Counted from the stretch's first letter, positions 50,431-62,049 are shown. The stretch is DNA of 64,000 nt from Streptomyces chryseus (GCF_014650755.1 NZ_BMVO01000018.1:62001-126000); one strand, 5' to 3'. Numbers and translations: made by a program. The notes: generated by a model from the letters alone, not told the origin.

Positions 50431-51500
50431 CCAGCCGCCTCGCGACGGCCGCGACACCCGACGCCGCGCTCGCGCTGCGCCTCGCCGAGGCGGTCACCGC
50501 CGTCGACGCCCCGGACGTCGTGCTCGCCGTCACCCACCACGGCCGGCGGACCACGATCAGCGGCGGCCACGCCCTCGCCCCGGCCGTGCCGCGCCACGCA
50601 CTGCGCTACGAACTCGGCTCGGTGAGCAAGACCTTCACCGTCCTGCTCCTCGCCGCTCTCGCCCGCACCGGCGTCCTCAGGCTCGACGACCCGCTCGCCG
50701 CCCACCTGCCGGACCTGCCGCTGCGCCACCCCGCCTCACGCCGCATCACCCTGCGCCATCTCGCCACCCACACCGCAGGACTGCCCCGCATCCCCGGTGA
50801 CCTGATCCCCAGCGCCCTGCTGCGCCCGTACACCGACGCCTACGCCACGTACGACACCGAACGCCTCCTGCACACCTTCGCCCGCACCCGGCCCCACCAC
50901 CGCCCCGGTACCCGCTGGCACTACTCCAACTTCGGCGTCGCGCTGCTCGCCCCCGCCATGGCCCGCGCCGCCGGCGCCGACTGCCGCACACTGCTCGCCC
51001 GCCACGTGCTGCGCCCCCTGGGGCTGGGCGGGACGACGCTGGGACCCGGCGACCCCGCGACCACCGCCGTCGGGCACCGCAGGGACGGCCACACACCCGT
51101 ACCGGGCATCGGCATGGGCCCGTTCCTGGCCGCCGGGGCCGTCCGCTCCACCCCGGCCGACCTGCTCGCGTACCTCGAAGCACTCCTCGACGCCCGCCCC
51201 AAAGCGCACCGCGGCCCCGGGGCGGCGCCGCTGCGCCGGGCCCTGAGCGACGTCCAGATCCCGCAGCTGCGCCACGGTCCGCGCCACCGCGAGACGCACA
51301 CCCTGACCTGGTTCCACCACCCGGCGCCGCGCGGACCACTGCTCTTCCACGCCGGAGCCACCTTCGGCCAGCAGGCGTTCCTCGGCTTCCATCCGGCCTC
51401 GGGGACCGGCGTCGCGGCCCTCGCGACCCGCCGGGGCGACAGATGCCGCCTGGTGGAGACGGCGTACGGGCTGCTCCACGCACTCGCCACCGGCCGGTGA
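50427..51500 (+). CDS. Serine beta-lactamase-fold hydrolase, last gene of the uncharacterised operon
   Basis: 357 aa from the GTG overlapping the previous stop. All three motifs of the penicillin-binding/class C beta-lactamase fold are present: ELGSVSKTFTVLLLAAL (S-x-x-K), RWHYSNFGVALLAPAM (Y-x-N), and FHAGATFGQQAF (H-x-G in place of K-T-G). There is no signal peptide or lipobox, so it should be cytoplasmic. This makes cell-wall work unlikely and favours a peptidase, amidase or esterase acting on a product of this operon. It converges on the TetR gene, 10 bp apart. Confidence 0.88.
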   Translation: MTSRLATAATPDAALALRLAEAVTAVDAPDVVLAVTHHGRRTTISGGHALAPAVPRHALRYELGSVSKTFTVLLLAALARTGVLRLDDPLAAHLPDLPLRHPASRRITLRHLATHTAGLPRIPGDLIPSALLRPYTDAYATYDTERLLHTFARTRPHHRPGTRWHYSNFGVALLAPAMARAAGADCRTLLARHVLRPLGLGGTTLGPGDPATTAVGHRRDGHTPVPGIGMGPFLAAGAVRSTPADLLAYLEALLDARPKAHRGPGAAPLRRALSDVQIPQLRHGPRHRETHTLTWFHHPAPRGPLLFHAGATFGQQAFLGFHPASGTGVAALATRRGDRCRLVETAYGLLHALATGR

Positions 51501-51510
51501 CCCGCCGGGG

Positions 51511-52200
51511 TCAGCTCTTCCTGTGGCCTATCAGGCGCGGCTTGGCCTCCAGGTTCTCCAGGCCGTGCCAGCACAGGTTCACCAGGTGCGCCGCGACCTC
51601 CGCCTTCTTCGGCTTGCGGACGTCCAGCCACCACTGGCCCGTCAACGCCACCATGCCCACCAGGGCCTGGGCGTACAGCGGGGCCAGCTTCGGGTCGAAG
51701 CCGCGGGCCTTGAACTCCAGGCCCAGGATGTCCTCGACCTGGGTGGCGATGTCGCTGATCAGCGAGGCGAACGTACCCGTGGACTGGGCCACCGGCGAGT
51801 CACGGACCAGGATGCGGAATCCGTCCGTGTACGTCTCGATGTAGTCCAGCAGGGCGAACGCGGCCTGTTCGAGCAGCTCACGCGGGTGGCCCGCGGTCAG
51901 CGCCCCGGTCACCATGTCGAGCAGGCGGCGCATCTCCCGGTCCACCACGACGGCGTACAGGCCCTCCTTGCCGCCGAAGTGCTCGTACACGACCGGCTTG
52001 GAGACACCGGCCTTCGCGGCGATCTCCTCCACCGACGTGCCCTCGAAACCCTTCTCGGCGAAGAGGGTGCGGCCGATGTCCAGCAGCTGTTCGCGGCGTT
52101 CCTTGCCCGTCATGCGGACGCGGCGGGCCCGCCGGCTCGGAGTGGGCCTGCTCTTCTCGCTGTTCGTACTGCTGCCGTCGATCGCCACATCACCCATCAT
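51511..52200 (-). CDS. TetR-family regulator of fatty acid desaturase
   Basis: 229 aa; tandem ATGs at 52200 and 52197 overlap the desaturase stop. The HTH is GKERREQLLDIGRTLFAEKG, TSVEEIAAKAGVSKPVVYEH and FGGKEGLYAVVVDREM. A basic N-terminal arm (TPSRRARRVRMTG) precedes it. It is co-transcribed downstream of the desaturase, an arrangement typical of desaturase regulators that sense acyl chains. A likely binding site is 53248-53267. Confidence 0.9.
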   Translation of the reverse strand: MMGDVAIDGSSTNSEKSRPTPSRRARRVRMTGKERREQLLDIGRTLFAEKGFEGTSVEEIAAKAGVSKPVVYEHFGGKEGLYAVVVDREMRRLLDMVTGALTAGHPRELLEQAAFALLDYIETYTDGFRILVRDSPVAQSTGTFASLISDIATQVEDILGLEFKARGFDPKLAPLYAQALVGMVALTGQWWLDVRKPKKAEVAAHLVNLCWHGLENLEAKPRLIGHRKS

Positions 52201-53180
52201 GCCGCTTCGGAGGGCTCACTCTTGCGCCGGGAGTCGATCCGGTCCGCGCTCGGCCACCGGACGTCGTACGCCCAGCCGGCCTTCTCGAACCAGCGGATCA
52301 GGCGGGCGCTCGAATCGATCTGCCCCCTCATCACGCCGTGCCGCGCCGACGTCGGGTCGGCGTGGTGCAGGTTGTGCCAGGACTCGCCGCAGGACAGCAC
52401 GGCCAGCCACCAGACGTTGCCGGACTTGTCACGCGACTTGAAGGGACGCTTGCCCACCGCGTGGCAGATCGAGTTGATCGACCACGTCACGTGGTGCAGC
52501 AGCGCCACGCGCACCAGCGAGCCCCAGAAGAACGCCGTGAACGCGCCCCACCACGACATCGTCACCAGGCCGCCGACCAGCGGCGGGATGGCCAGCGACA
52601 GGATCGTCCAGTAGACGAAGTCGCGGGAGACGCGGCGGAGCGCCGGGTCCTTGATCAGGTCCGGTGCGTACTTCTCCTGCGAGGTCTGCTCCTCGTCGAA
52701 CATCCAGGCGATGTGTGCCCACCACAGGCCCTTCATCAGGGCCGGCAGGGTCTCCCCGAACCGCCAGGGGGAGTGGGGGTCCCCTTCGGCGTCCGAGAAC
52801 TTGTGGTGCTTGCGGTGGTCCGCGACCCAGCGGACCAGCGGCCCCTCCACCGCCATCGAGCCCATGACGGCCAGGGCGATGCGCAGCGGGCGCTTGGCCT
52901 TGAAGGAGCCGTGGGTGAAGTAGCGGTGGAAGCCGATCGTGATGCCGTGGCACCCGAGGTAGTACATGAAGACCATCAGGCCCAGGTCGAGCCAGCTCAC
53001 GCCCCAGCCCCAGGCCAGCGGCACGGCGGCCAGCAGGGCCAGGAAGGGGACGGTGATGAACAGGAGAAGCGCGAGCTGCTCGATGGAGCGCTTGGACTCC
53101 CCGCCGCGGGTCGCGGAGGGGGCCGAGGTGTCTTCGCCCGCCTCGCGGGCGTCATCGAGCACGTCGGAACGAGTGGTCAT
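52197..53180 (-). CDS. Acyl-CoA/acyl-lipid delta-9 fatty acid desaturase
   Basis: 327 aa from the ATG at 53180, with AGGGGAACCC upstream. Membrane helices flank the three His boxes: [10 protein letters not shown] (H-x4-H), [19 protein letters not shown] (H-x2-HH) and [12 protein letters not shown] (H-x2-HH). These bind the di-iron centre that inserts the double bond and are of the delta-9 type. It adjusts membrane fluidity. It is followed by its TetR regulator with overlapping stop/start and is divergent from ppc. Confidence 0.93.
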   Translation of the reverse strand: MTTRSDVLDDAREAGEDTSAPSATRGGESKRSIEQLALLLFITVPFLALLAAVPLAWGWGVSWLDLGLMVFMYYLGCHGITIGFHRYFTHGSFKAKRPLRIALAVMGSMAVEGPLVRWVADHRKHHKFSDAEGDPHSPWRFGETLPALMKGLWWAHIAWMFDEEQTSQEKYAPDLIKDPALRRVSRDFVYWTILSLAIPPLVGGLVTMSWWGAFTAFFWGSLVRVALLHHVTWSINSICHAVGKRPFKSRDKSGNVWWLAVLSCGESWHNLHHADPTSARHGVMRGQIDSSARLIRWFEKAGWAYDVRWPSADRIDSRRKSEPSEAA

Positions 53181-53247
53181 GGGTTCCCCTGGGGGGTGAG
53201 GGATGTGTCGGAAGCACAGGCCGTGAAAGCTTTGGCTACGGGTGCGT

Positions 53248-53267
53248 AACCTACGGCATCGTAAGTA
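53248..53267. promoter_or_regulatory. Predicted desaturase operator
   Basis: AACCTACG-GCAT-CGTAAGTA, an inverted repeat with six of eight pairs matching, 68 bp upstream of the desaturase start. On the minus strand the site contains TAGGTT, which fits a -10 element, so a bound TetR protein would block transcription. Confidence 0.5.
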
Positions 53268-53398
53268 TGGCAGCGCTTTGCCCGGCGGCAAGAGGCCGCC
53301 GGGAAAGGGTTCGGTCGCGCCGCATATCCTGGGTGTCGTCGGACAGCGTGGTCCACATACCCTCCAGACGTGCTCAAACACTGCAAGGAGCCGCACCT

Positions 53399-56125
<2,727 letters not shown>

Positions 56126-56149
56126 CCTTCCCCGGCCCCCGGTCTCGAC

Positions 56150-56183
56150 CCGCTGCCCCGCGCCTCCCGGTGCGGGGCAGCGG
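56150..56183 (+). terminator. Hairpin terminator after ppc
   Basis: CCGCTGCCCCGC pairs with GCGGGGCAGCGG (12 bp), loop GCCTCCCGGT, followed by CCTTTCG. Confidence 0.8.
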
Positions 56184-56251
56184 CCTTTCGCGTGCCGCGC
56201 CCGGTCCGCGCCGGGGCGTCCGCTACTCGTGTCACGGGGTGTTCCCAGGGC

Positions 56252-56719
56252 TCACAGCGCCAGGAACGCCGCCCCCAGCAGGGCCCCGCCCGCCAGGGCC
56301 GCGCCCCAGGCCAGGCGGGTCGTGCGCAGACCCCCGGCGACGACGAGCGCCGCGAGCAGCAGCGCGCCGCCCAGCGGCGCCCAGGCGTGGAGGATGCCGG
56401 GGGCTCCGGCGCGTACCGCCTCGGTCGTGCCCGGCTTGAGGACGACCGGGAGCCGCGCCCCCTTCTTCGCCGCGATCGACTTCTCGATCGTCACGCGCGG
56501 ATGGTTGGCCGTACGGCCCTCGGGCGTGTACGGGCCGGTGCACGTCTCGCCGCCGCACGAGGCGACCGTCAGCGTCCCGTGCTCCCGGCCCTTGGAGAGC
56601 ATCACGTGCTGGGCCGTGCCCCAGGAGGAACGGACGCCGGCGACGAGCAGCAGCAGGGCGATGCCTGCCATCGCCGCACGTCGGGCGTACAGGAGGGCTT
56701 GGGTCCGCTTCGAGGCCAT
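56252..56719 (-). CDS. Small membrane protein of unknown function
   Basis: 155 aa from the ATG at 56719. It has an N-terminal membrane helix (AAMAGIALLLLVAGV), an extracytoplasmic stretch with a Cys pair (VASCGGETCTGPYTPEG), then two C-terminal helices (LHAWAPLGGALLLAALVVAG and LAWGAALAGGALLGAAFLAL). No family is recognised. It lies between ppc and pth, behind a hairpin, and may be read from the pth side. Confidence 0.75.
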   Translation of the reverse strand: MASKRTQALLYARRAAMAGIALLLLVAGVRSSWGTAQHVMLSKGREHGTLTVASCGGETCTGPYTPEGRTANHPRVTIEKSIAAKKGARLPVVLKPGTTEAVRAGAPGILHAWAPLGGALLLAALVVAGGLRTTRLAWGAALAGGALLGAAFLAL

Positions 56720-56729
56720 GGACCGGGAT

Positions 56730-56770
56730 CCTTGGCCATGTGACCGCGCTCGGTCAACCTGCGGCCAAGG
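56730..56770 (-). terminator. Nested hairpin between pth and the small membrane protein
   Basis: Outer stem CCTTGGCC/GGCCAAGG and inner stem TGACCG/CGGTCA. It could terminate pth transcription; it also sits 11 bp before the next gene's start, so a regulatory role is possible. Confidence 0.5.
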
Positions 56771-56785
56771 CATCCGGCCGGAATG

Positions 56786-57376
56786 TCAGGAGTTGTACGT
56801 GCTCTGCGCGCGTTCCAGACCCTCGGTGACCAGACACTCCACCGCGTCCGCCGCCCGGTCGACGAAGTACCCCAGCTCCTTGCGCTCCGCCGAGGAGAAG
56901 TCCTTCAGCACGAAGTCGGCCACCTGCATACGCCCCGGCGGCCGCCCGATCCCGAAACGCACCCGGTGGTAGTCGGGCCCCATCGACTTGGTCATCGACT
57001 TCAGACCGTTGTGCCCGTTGTCGCCACCGCCCAGCTTGACGCGCAACATCCCGTAGTCGATGTCCAGCTCGTCGTGGATCGCCACGATGTGCGCCGTCGG
57101 CACCTTGTAGAAGTCGCGCAGCGCCGTGACCGGACCACCGGACAGGTTCATGTACGACTGCGGCTTGGCCAGCACCACACGCCGGTTGGCCGGACCCGGC
57201 GGGCCCATCCGGCCCTCGACCACCTGCGCACGCGCCTTGTGCGCCTTGAACCTCGCCCGCATGCGCTCCGCGAGCAGGTCGGCCACCATGAAGCCGACGT
57301 TGTGCCGGTTGGCCGCGTAATCAGGACCCGGATTGCCCAGACCCACGATCAGCCAGGGGTCGGCTGCGTCCGTCAT
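56786..57376 (-). CDS. pth: Peptidyl-tRNA hydrolase
   Basis: 196 aa from the ATG at 57376, which has AAGGAG at the right distance; the ATG at 57382 is too close to it. It begins [22 protein letters not shown], holding the catalytic His (NRHN). [12 protein letters not shown], the catalytic Asp in [11 protein letters not shown] and [12 protein letters not shown] are all diagnostic. It recycles peptidyl-tRNAs released prematurely from ribosomes. It lies downstream of L25 and prs on the same strand. Confidence 0.96.
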   Translation of the reverse strand: MTDAADPWLIVGLGNPGPDYAANRHNVGFMVADLLAERMRARFKAHKARAQVVEGRMGPPGPANRRVVLAKPQSYMNLSGGPVTALRDFYKVPTAHIVAIHDELDIDYGMLRVKLGGGDNGHNGLKSMTKSMGPDYHRVRFGIGRPPGRMQVADFVLKDFSSAERKELGYFVDRAADAVECLVTEGLERAQSTYNS

Positions 57377-57432
57377 CTGCATGTCTCCTTCATACGCCGG
57401 TTCCCGCGGCGGTTCCTGTACCGGATCACACG

Positions 57433-57474
57433 CCAGCCGCCGCCCCGCGCCACAAGGCGCGGAACGGCGGCTGG
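57433..57474 (-). terminator. Hairpin terminator after L25
   Basis: CCAGCCGCCG pairs with CGGCGGCTGG, and inside it CCGCGCC pairs with GGCGCGG around ACAA. Confidence 0.7.
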
Positions 57475-57502
57475 ACAGCGACTACGAGCCGAACGGCGAG
57501 GC

Positions 57503-58087
57503 TCAGGCCTCGGCGCCCTCGGACTCACCCTCGGCCGGGGCCTCCTCGGCCTGCGGGGCCAGGACCTGGATCACGATGGCCTCGGGGTCGGTGGCCAGCG
57601 TGGTGCCCTCGGGCAGCGGAACGTCCTTGGCGTGGATCGAGGCACCGGCCTCGAGGCCCGCGATGGACACCGTGACCGACTCGGGGATGTGCGTCGCCTC
57701 GGTCTCGACCGACAGCGTGTTCAGTACGTTCTCCAGCAGGTTGCCGCCCGGGGCCAGCTCGCCCTCGGTGTGGACCGCGACCTCGACCGTGACCTTCTCG
57801 CCGCGCTTGACCGCGAGCAGGTCGACGTGGGTGATGTTGCGCTTGATGGCGTGACGCTGGATGGCCTTCGGGATGACCAGCTCGGTCTTGCCGTCGACGT
57901 CCAGGCTGAGCAGCGCGTTGCTGGTCTTGAGCGCCATCATGAGCTCGTGACCCGGCAGGGTGACGTGAACGGGCTCGGCGCCGTGGCCGTAGATGACACC
58001 GGGAACCTTGTTGGCACGACGGGTCTGACGGGCAGCGCCCTTGCCGAACTCGGTACGGACTTCAGCGGCGATCTTGATCTCAGCCAT
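57503..58087 (-). CDS. rplY: 50S ribosomal protein L25/general stress protein Ctc
   Basis: 194 aa from the ATG at 58087. The N-terminal 5S rRNA-binding domain is EVRTEFGKGAARQTRRANKV PGVIYGHG. The TL5-type C-terminal beta domain is VEVAVHTEGELAPGGNLLEN through HIPESVTVSIAGLEAGASIH. The acidic tail EEAPAEGESEGAEA is usual in Streptomyces. It binds 5S rRNA in the large subunit. Gene order prs-L25-pth is conserved in Gram-positive bacteria. Confidence 0.95.
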   Translation of the reverse strand: MAEIKIAAEVRTEFGKGAARQTRRANKVPGVIYGHGAEPVHVTLPGHELMMALKTSNALLSLDVDGKTELVIPKAIQRHAIKRNITHVDLLAVKRGEKVTVEVAVHTEGELAPGGNLLENVLNTLSVETEATHIPESVTVSIAGLEAGASIHAKDVPLPEGTTLATDPEAIVIQVLAPQAEEAPAEGESEGAEA

Positions 58088-58187
58088 GGTGCACTCCTCG
58101 CGGGTGACGAAAAACGGATGGGTCACCCGGCCACGAAACGGCCTGCTACGAAGAGCGCGTCGATAACGGATGCGCCGTACTGCATGA

Positions 58188-58242
58188 GTACGGCCTCCCT
58201 CGCCGAGCAACTCAGGGAGTCTACCCGGCGGGGAGGCCGTAC
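58188..58242 (-). terminator. Hairpin after prs
   Basis: GTACGGCCTCCC and GGGAGGCCGTAC pair over 12 bp with a 31-base loop. It lies between prs and L25, so it may be a terminator or attenuator for the ribosomal protein gene. Confidence 0.6.
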
Positions 58243-58294
58243 CAGAAATCGATCTACCGCAGGGTCCTCAGCACACGCAGGACCCGCAGAAGCG

Positions 58295-59272
58295 CTACGA
58301 CTGCTCCTCGAAGAGACTCGTCACCGAGCCGTCCTCGAAGACCTCACGCACGGCCCGCGCGATCGTCGGCGCCATCGACAGCACCGTGATCTTGTCGAGC
58401 TCCAGTTCGCCCGGCGTCGGCAGCGTATTTGTCAGAACGAACTCGCTGACCTTGGAATTCTTCAGCCGGTCCGCCGCCGGACCCGACAGGATGCCGTGCG
58501 TCGCGGTGACGATGACGTCCTCCGCACCATTGGCGAACAGCGCCTCCGCCGCCGCGCAGATCGTGCCACCCGTGTCGATCATGTCGTCGACCAGGACGCA
58601 GACGCGGCCCTTGACCTCACCCACGACCTCGTGGACGGTCACCTGGTTCGCGACGTCCTTGTCACGCCGCTTGTGGACGATCGCCAGCGGCGCGTCCAGA
58701 CGGTCGCACCAACGGTCGGCGACCCGCACACGGCCGGCGTCCGGAGAGACGATCGTCAGCTTCGAACGGTCGACCTTCGCACCGACGTAGTCCGCCAGCA
58801 CCGGCAGCGCCGACAGATGGTCCACCGGGCCGTCGAAGAAGCCCTGGATCTGGTCCGTGTGCAGATCGACCGTGAGAATGCGGTCGGCGCCCGCCGTCTT
58901 CAGCAGGTCCGCGATCAGACGGGCCGAAATCGGCTCACGACCACGGTGCTTCTTGTCCTGACGGGCATAGCCGTACGACGGAATGATCACGGTGATGCTC
59001 CGAGCGGAAGCCCGCTTCAGAGCATCGATCATGATCAGCTGCTCCATGATCCACTTATTGATCGGAGCCGTGTGGCTCTGGATCAGGAAGCAGTCGGCGC
59101 CACGCGCCGACTCCTGGAAGCGAACGTAGATCTCTCCATTGGCGAAGTCGAAAGCCTTCGTCGGCACGAGGCCGACACCCAACTGGTGCGCGACCTCCTC
59201 GGCCAGCTCGGGGTGGGCGCGGCCGGAGAAGAGCATCAGCTTCTTCTCGCCGGTCGTCTTGATCCCGGTCAC
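58295..59272 (-). CDS. prs: Ribose-phosphate pyrophosphokinase
   Basis: 325 aa from the GTG at 59272. Motifs are LMLFSGRAHPELAEEVAHQL, FANGEIYVRFQESARGADCF, the ATP-loop PSYGYARQDKKHRGREPISA, VSPDAGRVRVADRWCD and the PRPP site CVLVDDMIDTGGTI. It makes PRPP for nucleotide, histidine and tryptophan synthesis. It is downstream of glmU on the same strand, the conserved glmU-prs order. Confidence 0.97.
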   Translation of the reverse strand: MTGIKTTGEKKLMLFSGRAHPELAEEVAHQLGVGLVPTKAFDFANGEIYVRFQESARGADCFLIQSHTAPINKWIMEQLIMIDALKRASARSITVIIPSYGYARQDKKHRGREPISARLIADLLKTAGADRILTVDLHTDQIQGFFDGPVDHLSALPVLADYVGAKVDRSKLTIVSPDAGRVRVADRWCDRLDAPLAIVHKRRDKDVANQVTVHEVVGEVKGRVCVLVDDMIDTGGTICAAAEALFANGAEDVIVTATHGILSGPAADRLKNSKVSEFVLTNTLPTPGELELDKITVLSMAPTIARAVREVFEDGSVTSLFEEQS

Positions 59273-59381
59273 AGCACTGTCTCCTCAGACGTGTCCTCTG
59301 GCCGCGAGCCACTTCCGCGCGAACCAGCCGAATTTGTGTGCACGTATCACGGTACGCCGAGTTCGACGCACCTGTTTCCGG

Positions 59382-60830
59382 TCAGCTTTCGCCGTCGGCC
59401 TGTTCCGCCACCGCCGCAGCCGCCTGCGCGGCAGCGCTGCCCGGCCGCTTACGGGCTACCCAGCCCTCGATATTCCGTTGCTGGCCCCGGGCCACCGCCA
59501 GCGAACCGGCCGGCACATCCTTGGTGATGACAGACCCGGCGGCGGTGTACGCACCGTCCCCGACCGTGACAGGCGCCACAAACATGTTGTCCGAACCCGT
59601 CCGGCAGTGAGAACCGATCGTCGTGTGGTGCTTCGCCTCACCGTCGTAGTTCACGAACACACTCGCCGCGCCGATGTTCGAGTACTCACCGATCGTCGCG
59701 TCACCGACGTACGACAGATGAGGCACCTTCGTACCCTCGCCCACCACGGCGTTCTTCATCTCCACGTACGCGCCGGCCTTCGACTTCGGACCCAGCTTCG
59801 TACCCGGCCGCAGATAGGCGAACGGGCCGACGTTCGCCCCCGCACCCACCTCCGCGCCCTCCGCGACCGTGTTGTCCACCCGCGCCCCCGCATGCACGAC
59901 CGTGTCCGCAAGCCGCGAGTTGGGACCCACCTCGCACCCCTCACCGAGGTGCGTCGCCCCCAGCAACTGCGTACCCGGATACACCGTCGCGTCCTGATCG
60001 AACGTCACCGACACATCGATGAACGTCGACCCCGGATCGACCACCGTCACACCACCGAGCATCGCGCGCTCCAGCAGCCGCGCATTGAGCAGCCGGCGCG
60101 CCTCCGCGAGCTGCACGCGGTTGTTGATGCCCAGGATCTCCCGGTGGTCGGCCGCCACGGCCGCCCCCACCCGGTGACCGGCCTCCCGCAGAATGCCGAG
60201 CACGTCCGTGAGGTACTCCTCACCCTGACTGTTGTCCGTACGGACCTTGCCCAGCGCGTCCGCGAGCAGCCGCCCGTCGAACGCGAACACACCCGAGTTG
60301 ATCTCGTTGATCGCCCGCTGGGCGTCGGACGCGTCCTTGTGCTCGACGATCGCGGTGACCGCGCCGCTGTCCCGGTCCCGCACGATCCGCCCGTACCCCG
60401 TCGAGTCGGGAACCTCGGCGGTCAGCACCGTGCACGCGTTGCCGTCTGCGGCATGCGTCCCGGCGAGCCGGGCCAGGGTGTCGCCGGTCAGCAGCGGGGT
60501 GTCCCCGCAGACGACGACCACGGTGCCGTCCAGACCCTCCCCGAGCTGCTCCAGGCCCATGCGCACCGCGTGACCGGTGCCCTTCTGCTGCTCCTGCACG
60601 GCGGTGCGGACCCCGGCGTCGATCGAGCCCAGGTGGGCGGCGACCTGCTCACGGGCGTGGCCCACGACCACGACGAGGTGCTCGGGGTCCAGCTCTCGGG
60701 AGGCCGCGACGACGTGCCCGACGAGCGAGCGCCCGCTGATCTCGTGCAGGACCTTCGGGGTGGCCGACTTCATACGGGTGCCCTCACCCGCTGCGAGGAC
60801 GACGACGGCGGCCGGGCGATTGGCGCTCAC
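59382..60830 (-). CDS. glmU: Bifunctional N-acetylglucosamine-1-phosphate uridyltransferase/glucosamine-1-phosphate acetyltransferase
   Basis: 482 aa from the GTG at 60830. The uridyltransferase half (residues 1-230) has VVVLAAGEGTRMKSATPKVL, QQKGTGHAV and VVVCGDTPLL. The left-handed beta-helix acetyltransferase half has hexapeptide repeats such as EVGPNSRLADTVVHAGARVD and the catalytic region FVNYDGEAKHHTTIGSHCRT. A variable Ala/Glu tail ends it. It makes UDP-GlcNAc for peptidoglycan. Confidence 0.97.
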   Translation of the reverse strand: MSANRPAAVVVLAAGEGTRMKSATPKVLHEISGRSLVGHVVAASRELDPEHLVVVVGHAREQVAAHLGSIDAGVRTAVQEQQKGTGHAVRMGLEQLGEGLDGTVVVVCGDTPLLTGDTLARLAGTHAADGNACTVLTAEVPDSTGYGRIVRDRDSGAVTAIVEHKDASDAQRAINEINSGVFAFDGRLLADALGKVRTDNSQGEEYLTDVLGILREAGHRVGAAVAADHREILGINNRVQLAEARRLLNARLLERAMLGGVTVVDPGSTFIDVSVTFDQDATVYPGTQLLGATHLGEGCEVGPNSRLADTVVHAGARVDNTVAEGAEVGAGANVGPFAYLRPGTKLGPKSKAGAYVEMKNAVVGEGTKVPHLSYVGDATIGEYSNIGAASVFVNYDGEAKHHTTIGSHCRTGSDNMFVAPVTVGDGAYTAAGSVITKDVPAGSLAVARGQQRNIEGWVARKRPGSAAAQAAAAVAEQADGES

Positions 60831-60900
60831 GGTGATGCCCTTCGGCTTCGGGTGGTGGACACCCGCAGGATACCGGGGGGTGTCATGCCCGAAACGCGCG

Positions 60901-60929
60901 CGGGTCCTGACCTGTGTGGTCAGGACCCG
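60901..60929 (-). terminator. Hairpin terminator after tRNA-Gln
   Basis: A perfect 11-bp stem CGGGTCCTGAC/GTCAGGACCCG, loop CTGTGTG, between the tRNA and glmU. Confidence 0.8.
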
Positions 60930-60939
60930 TTCGTTGGTG

Positions 60940-61011
60940 CTCCCCTGCCAGGACTTGAACCCGGACTTAAGGCACCAAAAGCCTCAGTGCTGCCAATTAC
61001 ACCACAGGGGA
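60940..61011 (-). tRNA. tRNA-Gln (anticodon TTG)
   Basis: Read on the minus strand from 61011: acceptor TCCCCTG pairs with CAGGGGA, discriminator G at 60940. The D-arm has GTAATTGGCAGC and the T-loop GTTCAAGTC. The anticodon stem GAGGC/GCCTT encloses TTTTGGT, giving TTG for codon CAA. The last bases before the discriminator are followed by CACCA, so CCA is not directly encoded. Confidence 0.95.
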
Positions 61012-61037
61012 ATAGATCGGACGAACCGGACATTTGG

Positions 61038-61895
61038 TCAGGTCGCTCGATCGGCACCCAACACTATGCCGTACCAGGCCCCCTCCACGCGACGGTAGAG
61101 GTCGGCGCTCTTCGAGACGTAGATGATCATGCAGCCGCGGTATGCCGCGGCCGTGTTCTTCCGTGTGGTCTTCGGCTGATGCTTCTTGAGTGTCGCGCGC
61201 TGGAAGTCGGCGACGTCCACGCCGGTCAGGGCGGCCCAGAAACGCTCAGCCGCCGGAATGTCCGCCGACTCGTGGATGCTCAGGCGAAACTTCATGCGCT
61301 CACGCGTGACCCCGAGCATCTCGAGCCAGCGGAGGTAGACCTGGATCACGTTCGGGTCGCTGTTGATGAACTGGAGGACCTCCGAGCGGCGGTACTCCTT
61401 GTCCTTGGTCCCCTCGGCCCAGTAGAGGCTGACTCCGAGCAGGAACAGCTCCCGATCCGAAAGGGGGCCGACCTCGTCACGTGCTGCGCGCTTCGTTTCC
61501 TGCCGCTTCTGATCCTGGGTGGCGCGCAGGCGCGCGAGACCTGCGTTCATGAGGGTGTGGCGTTCCTCGTCCGTGTAGCGAGGATCCGGCTTCGGGAGAT
61601 CCCGCACCCAGAGCGAGATGGAACTTTTTGAGCATCCCAACTGCGCTTGGATCTGGTCGTAGGTCAGGCCCTGGAGCCGTAGATCGCGCGCGGCGGCTCG
61701 AAGGTCGTCCTTGGCGTTCGGGCGTTTGGTCCACTCCGGTGCGGGCTCGCCGTTCACCAAGCGCTGGAGGATGTCGTTGTTGTAGACCTTCAGCCGGTCG
61801 CGGATCTGCCGCAGGCTGAGACCGTCCCTGCGCAGTTGGACTGCCTGCTCGCGAAGGCTTTCGAAGTCGGCGTACTTGCCGAGGATTTCCGTCAT
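61038..61895 (-). CDS. HTH protein with LAGLIDADG-like endonuclease domain, function unknown
   Basis: 285 aa from the ATG at 61895. Two N-terminal HTH units follow each other: residues 15-45 (QAVQLRRDGLSLRQIRDRLK) and 68-95 (LRLQGLTYDQIQAQLGCSKS). The rest begins FLLGVSLYWAEGTKDKEYRR, in which L-G-x-x-L-Y-W-A-E-G resembles the LAGLIDADG helix with its acidic end. VLQFINSDPNVIQVYLRWLE, FRLSIHESADIPAAERFWAA and a K-x-T-R-K segment before YRGCMIIYV follow the layout of single-motif homing-endonuclease-like domains. Whether it cuts DNA or is a WhiA-like regulator cannot be told. It lies directly behind tRNA-Gln. Confidence 0.6.
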   Translation of the reverse strand: MTEILGKYADFESLREQAVQLRRDGLSLRQIRDRLKVYNNDILQRLVNGEPAPEWTKRPNAKDDLRAAARDLRLQGLTYDQIQAQLGCSKSSISLWVRDLPKPDPRYTDEERHTLMNAGLARLRATQDQKRQETKRAARDEVGPLSDRELFLLGVSLYWAEGTKDKEYRRSEVLQFINSDPNVIQVYLRWLEMLGVTRERMKFRLSIHESADIPAAERFWAALTGVDVADFQRATLKKHQPKTTRKNTAAAYRGCMIIYVSKSADLYRRVEGAWYGIVLGADRAT

Positions 61896-62049
61896 GCGAG
61901 CAGCTTTGTTCGGTATGCGGACTCCTGGGTCGAAACCGTGGTCGATTCAGTAGTTCGTGTGGACAACAGACGTTCCGCGAGCCAACGACCGTTTCCGCGC
62001 TCACGCGGTCGCCGGATATTGGGTGGCGGCCGCCCGTAGGGTGGATGGC

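Noticed and set aside
47844-51500. Known lanthipeptide, lasso or thiopeptide cluster
   Set aside because: No LanM/LanC, lasso cyclase, YcaO or radical-SAM motifs occur in these genes, so no established peptide class can be assigned.
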